A stretch of DNA of 64,000 nucleotides, from the NCBI RefSeq assembly GCF_002080455.1, contig NZ_CP020555.1, positions 3,286,001-3,350,000 of the forward strand. Direction: 5' to 3'. This document shows, one piece after another, positions 1-8,855 of this stretch. A program made the position numbers and the translations under genes. Every line of letters starts with the position of its first letter. Within the stretch, counting starts at the first letter, position 1. The notes under the pieces were generated by a model. That model was given only the letters and a program-made list of their open reading frames with translations. It was not told the DNA's origin and ran no database searches. Source of the DNA: Streptomyces sp. Sge12. Lineage in GTDB: Bacteria > Actinomycetota > Actinomycetes > Streptomycetales > Streptomycetaceae.

Positions 1-764
1 CCCGTCGGGAACTGGTGCGCCGGGGTCAGCAGCACCGCGCCCGCCGCCGCGGTCAGCTCCCCCGTCCGGGCCCCTTCCCCGTCCACGCCCAGCGGGCGCG
101 TCCGCAGGCCCGCCCGCGCCAGCAGGTCGCGGTGGAAGTCCAGGCCGTACCCCTCCACGGCCACCTCCCGCACCCGCCGCGCCCGCAGCACGCCCGCCAG
201 CAGGGTCAGCCCGTGCAGGAAGCCGGCGCAGAGCACGATGCGTTCGGGGTCCGCGTACACCCCGCGCGCCCGCGCCAGGTAGCCGGCCAGTGCCTGCCGC
301 AGCTCGACTCGGCCGCGCGGGTCGGCCGCGTAGCCGAAGGCCTCGTTCGGCGCGGCGGTCAGGGCCCGGCGGGCGGCCGACAGCCAGGCCGCGCGCGGGA
401 AGCCGCCCAGGTCCGGGGAGCCGGGCACCAGGCTGTACGCGGGCCCCCTGCGCGCGGGGCGCCGTACGGGTCCGGCCGCGGCGGGCCGGCGCGGCCTGGC
501 CCGTTCGGCGACGCGGGTGCCGGAGCCCTGGCGGGCCGTCAGCCAGCCCTCGGCGACGAGCTCGGCGTACGCCTCGGCGACCGTGTTCCGGGCGATGCCC
601 AGGTCTGCGGCGAGGGTGCGCGAGGACGGGAGCCGGGTCCCGGCCGCGAGCCGCCCGCTGCGCGCGGCCTCGCGCAGCGCCTCGGTGAGCCCGGCCCGCA
701 GCCGGCGTCCGGCGGTGAGGTCCAGGTGCAGGTCGGCGCCGAAAGTGGCCCACGATTCCGTCAT
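1..764 (-). CDS. MocR/PdxR-family transcriptional regulator, 3' end outside window
   Basis: About 254 codons of the 5' part are visible and the rest lies beyond the left edge. The first ~75 residues form a GntR-type winged helix-turn-helix (LPSSRTLAADLGIARNTV at residues 45-62). A Pro/Arg/Ala-rich linker follows, then the start of a fold-type I aminotransferase-like domain (PGSPDLGGFP, then GYAADPRGRVELRQALAGYL). Proteins of this architecture bind PLP and usually control a divergent neighbour, here the AhpD-like gene 48 bp away. The PLP lysine is outside the window and cannot be checked. I chose ATG 764; a palindrome lies 3 bp upstream of it, so autoregulation is likely. The target pathway is unknown. 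Confidence 0.9.
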   Translation of the reverse strand, partial: MTESWATFGADLHLDLTAGRRLRAGLTEALREAARSGRLAAGTRLPSSRTLAADLGIARNTVAEAYAELVAEGWLTARQGSGTRVAERARPRRPAAAGPVRRPARRGPAYSLVPGSPDLGGFPRAAWLSAARRALTAAPNEAFGYAADPRGRVELRQALAGYLARARGVYADPERIVLCAGFLHGLTLLAGVLRARRVREVAVEGYGLDFHRDLLARAGLRTRPLGVDGEGARTGELTAAAGAVLLTPAHQFPT

Positions 765-766
765 GA

Positions 767-779
767 ATATGGACCATAT
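767..779. promoter_or_regulatory. candidate MocR operator
   Basis: A 13-bp perfect palindrome, ATATGG-A-CCATAT, sits between the divergent MocR-type and AhpD-like genes. It touches the regulator's start region and lies 20 bp upstream of the TAGGGT element of the other gene, about where its -35 would be. Divergent placement makes it the obvious binding site for the MocR protein; this is inferred from position and symmetry only. Confidence 0.5.
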
Positions 780-798
780 CGGTGGGCCGCCCGGCTCC

Positions 799-811
799 TA
801 GGGTGGATCAC
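799..811 (+). promoter_or_regulatory. -10 element implying leaderless mRNA
   Basis: TAGGGT at 799-804 fits a Streptomyces -10 hexamer and is followed by 7 bases before ATG 812. No ribosome binding site precedes that ATG, so transcription probably begins at or next to the start codon. Confidence 0.45.
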
Positions 812-1303
812 ATGACGACCACACACGAACACGCCCCCGAGCACACCCCGCGCCTGCAGATGGCGAAGCTCGCCCCGGAGGTCTACAAGGCCGTCCTGGC
901 CCTGGAGATCGCCTCCAAGAAGGGTCTGGACCCCTCCCTGGTCGAGCTCGTCAAGATCCGCGCCTCCCAGCTCAACCACTGCGCCTTCTGCCTCGACATG
1001 CACACCAAGGACGCGATCGCCGCAGGTGAGAGCGTCGAGCGCATCGTCCAGCTGGGTGCCTGGGAGGAGTCGCGGCACTTCTACACCGAGAAGGAGCTCG
1101 CCGCGATCGAGTTCACCGAGGCGGTCACCGTCCTGACGGACGGCTTCGTGCCGGACGAGGTCTACGAGAAGGCCGCCAAGCAGTTCGAGGAGCGCGAGCT
1201 CGCCCAGCTGATCGCCGTGATCGCGACGATCAACGTCTGGAACCGCATCGGCGTCACCACCCGCCTGGTTCCGGGCCACTACACCCCGGGCATGTACAAG
1301 TAG
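812..1303 (+). CDS. carboxymuconolactone decarboxylase/AhpD-like protein
   Basis: 163 residues of the all-helical CMD/AhpD fold. The redox motif is HCAFCLDMH with Cys57, Cys60 and His64, the CxxCxxxH arrangement of alkylhydroperoxidase-type members, preceded by the usual conserved Glu (Glu45). Members reduce peroxides through the Cys pair, so a small cytoplasmic thiol peroxidase or disulfide reductase is most likely; the substrate cannot be named. An in-frame GTG at 782 would add 10 residues, but ATG 812 matches family length and the -10 element just upstream. The divergent MocR-type regulator suggests induction by a small molecule. Confidence 0.9.
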   Translation: MTTTHEHAPEHTPRLQMAKLAPEVYKAVLALEIASKKGLDPSLVELVKIRASQLNHCAFCLDMHTKDAIAAGESVERIVQLGAWEESRHFYTEKELAAIEFTEAVTVLTDGFVPDEVYEKAAKQFEERELAQLIAVIATINVWNRIGVTTRLVPGHYTPGMYK

Positions 1304-1330
1304 CCCGATCGGACGGTTGCGCCGGGCCGG

Positions 1331-2122
1331 TCAGTCCGGCCTGAAGGACTCCACGGCCGCCGTCAGGTTCGCGCGCACCGCCGCGCCGTCGGCGGCCGGG
1401 CCGGCCGCCAGCAGCGCCCACCGCCGGCCGTCCGGGGAGACGGCGATCCGTTCGATCCCGCGGCGGCGGCCCTGCGACTCCGCGCTGTCGTACTCGTAGA
1501 CCAGCTCGCAGGACTTGCCGGGGGCCGCCTCGACGGAGACCTCGCGGTAGCCGGGGTTGGAGCCGAGGGTGTTCGAGGAGATCCGCAGCAGCTCGCACGC
1601 GCCGACGCTGTCGGGCTCGGTGACCCGGAAGATCTGGACGAGCGCGCTCCGGTCCCCGGGCCGGCGGTAGAAGGACCCGCTGCCGTTCTCGTCGTGGCTG
1701 CGCTCCCAGCCCGTGGGGACGGCCACCGAGAAGCCGGCGTCGTCGCGGACCACCGTGTACGGCGGAGCGGCCGACGGGGAGGGCGAGGCGGAGGAGGACG
1801 CGGCGGTGGGCTCCGGGTCCGGCTCCGTGCCGGTCGATGGATCCGGGGCGCCCGAAGCCGACGGCGCCGCGGCGGGTGCCTTCGGCTCCTCGTCGCCGAG
1901 GAGGAGCCACCCGGCCATGGCGCAGCCGCCGGCCACCGCGGCTCCGAGGGCCACCCACAGGAGGACCTTCCGGTTGCGCAGCGCATCGGGGCCGCGACCG
2001 CCACGGCCGCCACGACCCCCAAAGCCGCCACCGCCGCCCGTCGGCGGTGGCGACGTCGGCTGGTCCGCCCACTCCCAGCGCTGCGACTGCGGATTCCAGT
2101 GGGCGCCGCCGCCGGTGGCCAC
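1331..2122 (-). CDS. membrane-anchored protein with extracytoplasmic VPxGW domain
   Basis: 263 residues and the last gene of a three-gene operon. The N-terminus is short and Gly/Pro-rich with a WNPQSQRWEWADQP segment. One transmembrane helix (about residues 53-74, KVLLWVALGAAVAGGCAMAG) is followed by a Ser/Pro/Ala-rich linker and a C-terminal domain beginning DDAGFSVAVPTGWERS (~150 residues). The same opening recurs in the extracytoplasmic parts of the three kinase-family proteins at 49722-56682, and the layout resembles LpqN/PsbP-like secreted domains (my comparison from memory). GTG 2122 is 3 bases after the upstream stop, with GGGGAG as ribosome site. Function unknown. Confidence 0.8.
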   Translation of the reverse strand: MATGGGAHWNPQSQRWEWADQPTSPPPTGGGGGFGGRGGRGGRGPDALRNRKVLLWVALGAAVAGGCAMAGWLLLGDEEPKAPAAAPSASGAPDPSTGTEPDPEPTAASSSASPSPSAAPPYTVVRDDAGFSVAVPTGWERSHDENGSGSFYRRPGDRSALVQIFRVTEPDSVGACELLRISSNTLGSNPGYREVSVEAAPGKSCELVYEYDSAESQGRRRGIERIAVSPDGRRWALLAAGPAADGAAVRANLTAAVESFRPD

Positions 2123-2125
2123 CGG

Positions 2126-2530
2126 TCAGCTCCCCAGCGCGGCGAGCAGCCCGCCGAGGGCGGCGGCCGCGTTCACCGACTCCACCAGCGGGGCCCAGCG
2201 CTGGAGCGCGCCCCTCAGCCGGGCGGGCAGGCCGGGCCGGATCTCCCCGGCCTCCTCCAGCTCGCCGACGGCCTCGTCCAGTTCGGTGTCGAGCGCCGCC
2301 CGGTCGGCACTGCGGGGCAGTCGGGCGAGGGCGGCGCGCAGCTCCCGTACGGCCTCCAGCAGTTCCTCCGCGCCCGGGGCGCCCGCTCCCGTGCCGTCGT
2401 GGTGGACGCTGGTGTTGGTGATGTGCTCGCCGCCGATGCTGAACGCCGCGTTGTGGACGCTGTTGATCTGCACCTGCCCGGTGCCGGCTCCCGAGCCCGC
2501 TCCGGTTCCGGCTCCCCCGTCATGCGTCAC
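2126..2530 (-). CDS. small protein with SAFSxGG-type N-terminal motif
   Basis: 134 residues, unrecognised family. A Gly/Thr/Ala-rich start is followed by INSVHNAAFSIGGEHI and NTSVHH (about residues 22-44). Then comes a helical region rich in Leu, Ala, Arg and Glu (ELLEAVRELRAALARLPRS) and a hydrophobic C-terminus. The N-terminal motif closely matches the C-terminal end of the protein encoded immediately upstream. GTG 2530 overlaps the upstream stop by 11 bases and has GGGGGGAGC in front of it, which implies translational coupling. The helical part resembles the small helical effector-side partners seen beside Streptomyces conflict-system genes, but I cannot assign it. Confidence 0.8.
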   Translation of the reverse strand: MTHDGGAGTGAGSGAGTGQVQINSVHNAAFSIGGEHITNTSVHHDGTGAGAPGAEELLEAVRELRAALARLPRSADRAALDTELDEAVGELEEAGEIRPGLPARLRGALQRWAPLVESVNAAAALGGLLAALGS

Positions 2531-4253
2531 TGCCGCTCCCCCCGCTGGTGTGGTGGCTCGTGTGGTGGCTCGTCCGGTTGCTGTGCCCGCTGCCGCCCAC
2601 GCTGAACGCGCTGTGGCTCACGGACTGGATGAAGACCCCGCCCTCCGCCACCGTGACCGCCCGCTGTGCGAACTCCTCCGTGTGCCAGCCCGCTTCGTGC
2701 AGGGCGAGGGTCACGCCGGCGACGATCCGGTCCTGGATGGTCTTCAGGTACCGGTCCAGGTCCATCAGCTGGAACAGCGAGGCGTCCTCCCGCGCCGCGA
2801 GTTCGCGTACGGACACGGCCGGGCCGGCCGGGAGGGCGCCGCCGTGGCCTTCCGTGGCGATCTGCCACGGGCCGCGGCTGCCGCCCGACAGGGTGGTGAG
2901 GGCCTTGCCGAGCGAGCGCGGGGCGTTGCGCAGCGCCCAGACGGCCTTGGCGAAGGGGTTGTTGCGCAGATGGCGCCGGGCCACGTCGTCGGCCTCCTGG
3001 AACTCCTGCCGTATGGGCAGCAGCACGTGCGGCGCCACCTCCAGCATCAGCATCCCGCCCTGTGTGTGGACGCGTACGAAGACGGTGACGACGAGGTTCT
3101 CGTCCCAGCCGCCGACCCGTACCCGCAGGAAGTGCCGGCGGCGCTCACCGCCCTCCTCCACGGCTCCGGCCCGGTGCGCCTCGAACGCGCCGTCCGAGAG
3201 GTCCGGCCGGAACGCGGCCGGCAGCCCGGAGGCCGGCAGGAACACGCACTCGTCGACGACCAGTTCCCGCAGCCGGTCCAGTACGGCCTGCTCGGCCTCG
3301 GGCGAGCCGTGCGGCGACGGGACGCGCAGGGCCTCCAGCCGCGGCCGGATGCGGGCCACGATCCGCGCGTTGTCCAGCGGTTCGGGTTCGACGCCGTCCG
3401 TGCGCGGGCGCAGTTCGACCGACAGGTGCCAGGGTCGGTACGCGGTGCCCGCGCCGCAGAACGGGTCCTCGACGCTGTAGATGACCAGGCGGCTGTGCTG
3501 GGTCCGCAGGATCCGGTCGCGGGCCAGCGCGAAGCGGCTGCCGGAGGCGGGATCGGCGCTCGGGTCGGCGTAGCGGTCGCGGCTGAGCGAGGTGCTGATG
3601 ACGCGGGCGAAGTGGCCCCGCTGGAGGCCGACGACCAGGGCCAGCAGGGCGAAGACGATCAGGGCCGTCCAGGCGTAGGAGACGGCGAGCGCGTAGCCGA
3701 GTGCGGGCAGCGCCAGGACGAAGCCGAGAGCGAAGGGCTCTCCCTCGAACTCGTGCAGGAAGGACTCGAAAACCAGGAGCGATTCGTCGGTGCCGCCGAC
3801 GCTCGTACGGCCTTCGACCGCGCCGACCAGCACGCCCAGCACGACGCCGATGAGCAGGACGGAGCCGCATGCGCGCAGCAGGAGTTCCAGGAAGCGGCCG
3901 CCGCGTTCCCGCTTCAGCCGGCGGCGCTCGAGCCGTCCGGCCCCGCTCAGGAACGCGGCCGGGATCAGCAGGAAGATGACGAGTGCCTGGGCCAGTACCA
4001 GCCCGAGGCCCCACACCGCCAGGACGGCCGAGGCCCAGGCCGCTTCGGCGCGGCGGGCCTGGAGTGCGTGGGCGAGGACGCGTGCGGCGTCGAAACCGTA
4101 GGAGGGCGCCACGAAGCGCTCCTCGTGGACATAGAGCTCCTGGATCACCCGGTCGCGGTACGCGGCGTCGAGATAGCTGCCGGCGCACAGCAGCCGGCCG
4201 GCTTCGCTGAGCGAAGGGTGCACAGGAGTTCTGTCGTCCGCAGTGCCTGTCAC
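2520..4253 (-). CDS. large multi-pass membrane protein ending in SAFSxGG/HH tail
   Basis: 577 residues, first gene of the operon, unrecognised. Hydrophobic segments lie near residues 75-100, 130-150 and 175-215. A large soluble region follows, and the tail reads IQSVSHSAFSVGG then a His/Ser/Thr/Gly-rich end (TSHHTSHHTSGGSG). GTG 4253 is preferred because GGGGGA stands 5 bases upstream; an in-frame start at 4307 would add 18 residues without a ribosome site. The tail resembles the N-terminus of the next gene's product, so the two proteins may assemble through this element. No enzymatic motif was found. Confidence 0.8.
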   Translation of the reverse strand: MTGTADDRTPVHPSLSEAGRLLCAGSYLDAAYRDRVIQELYVHEERFVAPSYGFDAARVLAHALQARRAEAAWASAVLAVWGLGLVLAQALVIFLLIPAAFLSGAGRLERRRLKRERGGRFLELLLRACGSVLLIGVVLGVLVGAVEGRTSVGGTDESLLVFESFLHEFEGEPFALGFVLALPALGYALAVSYAWTALIVFALLALVVGLQRGHFARVISTSLSRDRYADPSADPASGSRFALARDRILRTQHSRLVIYSVEDPFCGAGTAYRPWHLSVELRPRTDGVEPEPLDNARIVARIRPRLEALRVPSPHGSPEAEQAVLDRLRELVVDECVFLPASGLPAAFRPDLSDGAFEAHRAGAVEEGGERRRHFLRVRVGGWDENLVVTVFVRVHTQGGMLMLEVAPHVLLPIRQEFQEADDVARRHLRNNPFAKAVWALRNAPRSLGKALTTLSGGSRGPWQIATEGHGGALPAGPAVSVRELAAREDASLFQLMDLDRYLKTIQDRIVAGVTLALHEAGWHTEEFAQRAVTVAEGGVFIQSVSHSAFSVGGSGHSNRTSHHTSHHTSGGSGSDA

Positions 4254-4326
4254 CGAATCCCCCTTTCGGTGTGCGGAGGGAAACCATAAATCTGCGATCA
4301 GGCACATGACAGGCGCGTTCGCGCCA

Positions 4327-4357
4327 AAAAGCCCCGGCGCGATGCGCCGGGGCTTTT
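4327..4357. terminator. mdh terminator
   Basis: Perfect 14-bp stem (AAAAGCCCCGGCGC / GCGCCGGGGCTTTT) with a GAT loop. It lies downstream of mdh on the minus strand and upstream of the membrane-protein operon. The A/T ends make it usable in both directions. Confidence 0.85.
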
Positions 4358-4391
4358 CGGAAGAACGGATCGATCGGGTCGGGCGACCGGA

Positions 4392-5518
<1,127 letters not shown>

Positions 5519-5576
5519 CCTGTGGTGCGCGGCACACGGACCCCGGAGTTCGAAGGTGCGGCCGGTCCCCGGACCG

Positions 5577-6206
5577 CTATTCGACCAGGAAGATCTGGCC
5601 CGTCCGGTGCCCCTCCACGGACTTGACGTAGGCGTTCGCCGCGCGGGCGACCGGGACGGCGTCGAATCCCGCGAAGGTGTCCCCGTACGCGTCGAGGGAC
5701 TCCTCGAAGACGGTCGGGCTGACGGCGTTGATGCGCTGCCGGCCCGGCAGTTCGATGGCGGCGGCGCGCACGAAGGCCTCGACGGCGCCGTTGACCAGGG
5801 CGGCCACCGAGCCGGTGAGCAGGGGCTCGCGGGCCAGGATGCCGGTGACCAGCGTGTACGAGGCGTGCGCGGGCAGGTGCCGGGCGCCCTGGCGGACCAG
5901 CTCGATCTGGCTGACGGCCTTGCCTTCGAGGCCGCCGCGGATGTCGTCCGTACTCAGCTCGGCGAGCGGGCGCCACGGCACGCTGCCGGCCGCGCACGCC
6001 ACGGCGTCGATGTCCCCCACCCGCTGCGCCACCTGCTCGTACATGGCGCGGACGGAGTCGGGGTCGGTGATGTCGACGTGGACGTCGGCGCCCTTGCGGG
6101 AGGCGGTGACGACCCGGTGGCCGCGGTCGCGCAGGGCCGTGTGGACCGCCCGGCCCAGGGTTCCGTGTGCGCCGATCAGGAGGACCTTCTGCGTCTTCGC
6201 GTTCAT
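5577..6206 (-). CDS. short-chain dehydrogenase-like protein with degenerate active site
   Basis: 209 residues with the SDR nucleotide-binding signature GAHGTLG (residues 12-18) and the family-typical NAVSP near the C-terminus. Where classical SDRs have the catalytic Tyr-x-x-x-Lys before AVEAF, this protein reads AALVN, so Ala135 and Asn139 replace Tyr and Lys. Dinucleotide binding therefore looks intact while classical oxidoreductase chemistry looks lost, unless another residue substitutes. The divergent LysR-type gene 71 bp away probably controls it. Length and the lack of membrane segments indicate a cytoplasmic protein. Confidence 0.85.
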   Translation of the reverse strand: MNAKTQKVLLIGAHGTLGRAVHTALRDRGHRVVTASRKGADVHVDITDPDSVRAMYEQVAQRVGDIDAVACAAGSVPWRPLAELSTDDIRGGLEGKAVSQIELVRQGARHLPAHASYTLVTGILAREPLLTGSVAALVNGAVEAFVRAAAIELPGRQRINAVSPTVFEESLDAYGDTFAGFDAVPVARAANAYVKSVEGHRTGQIFLVE

Positions 6207-6253
6207 GGCACGAGCATCACCGCCCGGCCATCGTGAAGTCCAGCTACCTGCGC

Positions 6254-6274
6254 TTCAGCAATCATTAAGCTGAA
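6254..6274. promoter_or_regulatory. LysR-type operator
   Basis: TTCAGC-N9-GCTGAA is a perfect interrupted palindrome with LysR-like spacing, in the 71-bp gap between the SDR gene and the divergent LysR-type gene. TAAGCT at 6266-6271 overlaps the right arm and could be a -10 for a leaderless transcript of the regulator (ATG 6278). Bound protein would thus repress its own gene. Confidence 0.55.
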
Positions 6275-6277
6275 CTC

Positions 6278-7213
6278 ATGCTTGATGTGAAGCGCATGGT
6301 CATCCTGCGGGACCTGGCGGAACACTCCCGGGTGACCGCCGTCGCCGACCTGCACGGGGTCACCCCCTCCGCCGTCTCCCAGCAACTGCGCGCCCTGGAG
6401 GCCGAGGCCGGAGCCGTCCTCGTCGAGAAGGACGGGCGCGGGCTGCGGCTGACCCCCGCCGGCGCCGCGCTGGCCGCAGCGTGCGAACCGGTGCTCGCCG
6501 CCCTGGAACGGGCCGAGGGAGCCGTGCGCGCCCTCGACACCGAGCCGATCGGGGACCTCGCCGTCGGCTGCGCCCCCAGCGCGCTGGCCACGGTGGCCGC
6601 CCCGCTCGTCGCCGAGCTGGCCGTACGCCACCCCCGGCTGCGCCCGCGCATCGTGCAGGCGGACCCGGAGGAGGCGCTGCCGCTGCTGCGCGGGCGCCGC
6701 CTGGACCTGGCGGTGACCTACGCCTACCCGCTGCTCGGCGCTCCGCCCGCGGCCGGGACCACCGCGGTGCCGCTCTTCGCGGACCCGCTGTGCCTGGCAC
6801 TGCCGCGGGCCCTGCTCCCCGCGTACGAGCGGGAGGGGCTCGCCGCGCTGGGCGCGTGCGCGTGGGTCGCGGCGCCGGCCCCGAGCAGCTGTCGCGAGAT
6901 GCTGCTGCACGCCTGCCGGAACGCCGGATTCACCCCGCGCATCGCCCACGAGTGCGGGGACCTGCGGTCCGGGCTGTGGCTCGTGGCCACCGGGCAGGCC
7001 GTGTCGATCCTGCCGAAGCTGCTGTGCGACGCCCCGCCGGCCGGCGTCGCCGTACGGGAGCTGCCGGGGCCGGGGCGGACGCTGGACGCGCTGGTCCGGG
7101 CGGGCACCGAGACCCAGCCGGCCGTCGCGGCCGCCCTGGCGGCACTCACCGCACTCACGTCGGCGGGCGCACCGGCCGGGTCGGGCGCGCCCACCGCCGC
7201 TAGCGGACGGTGA
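6278..7213 (+). CDS. LysR-family transcriptional regulator
   Basis: 311 residues, normal for the family. The N-terminal winged helix-turn-helix covers residues 1-60 (VADLHGVTPSAVSQQLRALE), followed by the periplasmic-binding-protein-like effector domain (PIGDLAVGCAPSALATVAAP onward). ATG 6278 follows the intergenic palindrome directly and has no evident ribosome site. It is divergent from the SDR-like gene, its likely target. The 3' end overlaps the convergent DUF3017 gene by 14 bp. The effector cannot be predicted. Confidence 0.92.
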   Translation: MLDVKRMVILRDLAEHSRVTAVADLHGVTPSAVSQQLRALEAEAGAVLVEKDGRGLRLTPAGAALAAACEPVLAALERAEGAVRALDTEPIGDLAVGCAPSALATVAAPLVAELAVRHPRLRPRIVQADPEEALPLLRGRRLDLAVTYAYPLLGAPPAAGTTAVPLFADPLCLALPRALLPAYEREGLAALGACAWVAAPAPSSCREMLLHACRNAGFTPRIAHECGDLRSGLWLVATGQAVSILPKLLCDAPPAGVAVRELPGPGRTLDALVRAGTETQPAVAAALAALTALTSAGAPAGSGAPTAASGR

Positions 7214-7760
7214 AGCGCACCACGTCCTCCATGAACGGGATCTGCAGCCACGGCTTGGGCATGACCAGTGCCAGCAGGGTGATCGCCACACCCAGCAGCC
7301 CGTACGTGATCATGTCCGTGAAGCGGGAGCGGACCGCGAGCATGCCCACCGAGGGCAGCAGGCGCCGCATCACCGAGGCCGCGATCAGGGCGACGCCGAT
7401 GATCAGGCAGCCGACCCGCGGGTGCCCCAGCGCGGTGGTCAGCAGCCCGACCGCGGTCGCGGTGAGCACGCTGAGCATCGGCCACTGACGGGCCGGCGTG
7501 GACACGGCCCCGGGCACGGCACGGCCGCTGCCCTCGGGGCGGGCGGTGTCCCGGGTGATGGAGGGGAAGCGGCGGGAGCGGGCCGCCTCGGCCCCGGACC
7601 CGTCGGGACCGGCCTGGGCGCCGGGACCGCCCTGGGCGCCGGGGCCCGCCCCGACGGCGGGGACGACCGGCGTGGCGGGTGCGACCGGTGCGACGGGGGT
7701 GCCGTTCGCCCGGGCCGCGCCGCCGCCCGCCGCGTTCTCCGCGTCCGATTCAGCCTGCAC
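7200..7760 (-). CDS. DUF3017 membrane protein
   Basis: 186 residues. A low-complexity Ala/Gly/Pro-rich cytoplasmic N-terminus (~90 residues) precedes three hydrophobic segments and the conserved C-terminus with [30 protein letters not shown] and PWLQIPF, the DUF3017 signature. Function unknown. GTG 7760 overlaps the folD stop by 11 bases, so the two are translationally coupled; an in-frame start at 7790 lies inside folD. The family is characteristically found directly after folD in Streptomyces. Confidence 0.88.
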   Translation of the reverse strand: MQAESDAENAAGGGAARANGTPVAPVAPATPVVPAVGAGPGAQGGPGAQAGPDGSGAEAARSRRFPSITRDTARPEGSGRAVPGAVSTPARQWPMLSVLTATAVGLLTTALGHPRVGCLIIGVALIAASVMRRLLPSVGMLAVRSRFTDMITYGLLGVAITLLALVMPKPWLQIPFMEDVVRFTVR

Positions 7761-8610
7761 TGGTGGTCCGTTCCGCCGCCTCGACGACATTGACGAGCAG
7801 CTGGGCCCGGGTCATCGGGCCGACGCCGCCCGGGTTCGGCGAGATCCACGCGGCCACCTCGGCCACGCCGGGGTGCACATCGCCGACGATCTTCCCGTTC
7901 CCGTCGCGGCTGACGCCCACATCGAGGACGGCCGCGCCCGGACGCACGTCCTCCGGCTTGACCAGGTGCGGGACACCGGCCGCCGCGACGATGATGTCCG
8001 CCTGGCGCAGCAGCCCGGAGAGGTCGCGGGTACCGGTGTGGCACAGCGTCACGGTGGCGTTCTCGGACTTGCGGGTCAGCAGCAGGCCGATGGAGCGCCC
8101 GACGGTGATCCCGCGGCCGAGGACGACGACGTGCGCGCCGTTGATGCCGACGCCGTGGTGGCGCAGCAGTTCGACGATCCCGTACGGGGTACAGGGCAGC
8201 GGGCCCGGCTCATTGAGGACCAGCCGGCCCAGCGACATGGGGTGCAGGCCGTCGGCGTCCTTGAGCGGATCCATCAGCTCCAGGACCCGGTTGGTGTCGA
8301 TGCCCTTGGGGAGCGGGAGTTGGACGATGTAGCCGGTGCACTCCGGGTTCGCGTTGAGCTCCCGTACGACCGCCTCGATCTCCTCCTGGGAGGCCGTATC
8401 GGGCAGTTCGCGCTGGATGGAGGCGATGCCGACCTCGGCGCAGTCCTTGTGCTTGCCGTTGACGTACCAGCGGCTGCCCGGATCGTCACCGACCAGCAGG
8501 GTGCCGAGGCCGGGGGTGATGCCCCGGGCCTTCAGGGCCGCCACGCGGGCGGTCAGTTCGGACTTGATCGCGGCGGCGGTGGCCTTGCCATCGAGAATCT
8601 GGGCGGTCAT
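7750..8610 (-). CDS. folD: bifunctional methylene-THF dehydrogenase/cyclohydrolase
   Basis: 286 residues, full length. FolD converts 5,10-methylene-THF to 5,10-methenyl-THF with NADP and hydrolyses it to 10-formyl-THF, the donor used by PurN and PurH, both encoded within 4 kb. The substrate-site lysine lies in [12 protein letters not shown]. The nucleotide-binding part has [18 protein letters not shown], close to the GRSxxVGxP motif of the family but with Ile-Gly-Leu where Pro is usual. The C-terminal DVGVSRDGN and [14 protein letters not shown] are standard. ATG 8610. Confidence 0.97.
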   Translation of the reverse strand: MTAQILDGKATAAAIKSELTARVAALKARGITPGLGTLLVGDDPGSRWYVNGKHKDCAEVGIASIQRELPDTASQEEIEAVVRELNANPECTGYIVQLPLPKGIDTNRVLELMDPLKDADGLHPMSLGRLVLNEPGPLPCTPYGIVELLRHHGVGINGAHVVVLGRGITVGRSIGLLLTRKSENATVTLCHTGTRDLSGLLRQADIIVAAAGVPHLVKPEDVRPGAAVLDVGVSRDGNGKIVGDVHPGVAEVAAWISPNPGGVGPMTRAQLLVNVVEAAERTTSAG

Positions 8611-8680
8611 GCCCCCATCCTCCCGGATGAGGCGGCCCCGGTTCCAGTCAAGGCGCTCGCAGGGGCACAGCGTTCATTGC

Positions 8681-8695
8681 ACTTGCACAACAAGT
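8681..8695. promoter_or_regulatory. inverted repeat upstream of folD
   Basis: ACTTG-CACAA-CAAGT is a 5-bp-armed perfect inverted repeat 71 bp upstream of folD, next to a TTGCACTTGCAC direct repeat. It is short and so of modest weight as an operator. Confidence 0.3.
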
Positions 8696-8793
8696 CACCG
8701 CCCGTAGCGCAACCCGCTGGACAAGTAACGGCCGGTCGGACCACGATGAAACGACTGAGTGCCGCGGGCAGTGCCGGGGGGCGGGACCGCACC

Positions 8794-8845
8794 GTGCAGG
8801 ACTCCTCCGTGCTCGTGCCGTGCGTCCCTGCACTTCCACGGAGGA
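8794..8845 (+). promoter_or_regulatory. structured leader that can mask the ribosome site
   Basis: TCCTCCGTG (8803-8811) is exactly complementary to CACGGAGGA (8837-8845), which contains the ribosome site of the gene starting at 8856. GTGCAGG (8794-8800) is exactly complementary to CCTGCAC (8827-8833). The two helices interleave, so they either form an H-type pseudoknot or are mutually exclusive. Whether transcription starts upstream of 8794 is unknown. Confidence 0.45.
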
Positions 8846-8855
8846 ACACCCCACC

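Noticed and set aside
1713..4289. Long rightward open frame (858 codons)
   Set aside because: It is antisense to the membrane operon, its composition is that of an overlapping frame in GC-rich DNA (Arg/Ala/Pro/Gly runs) and no family motif appears.
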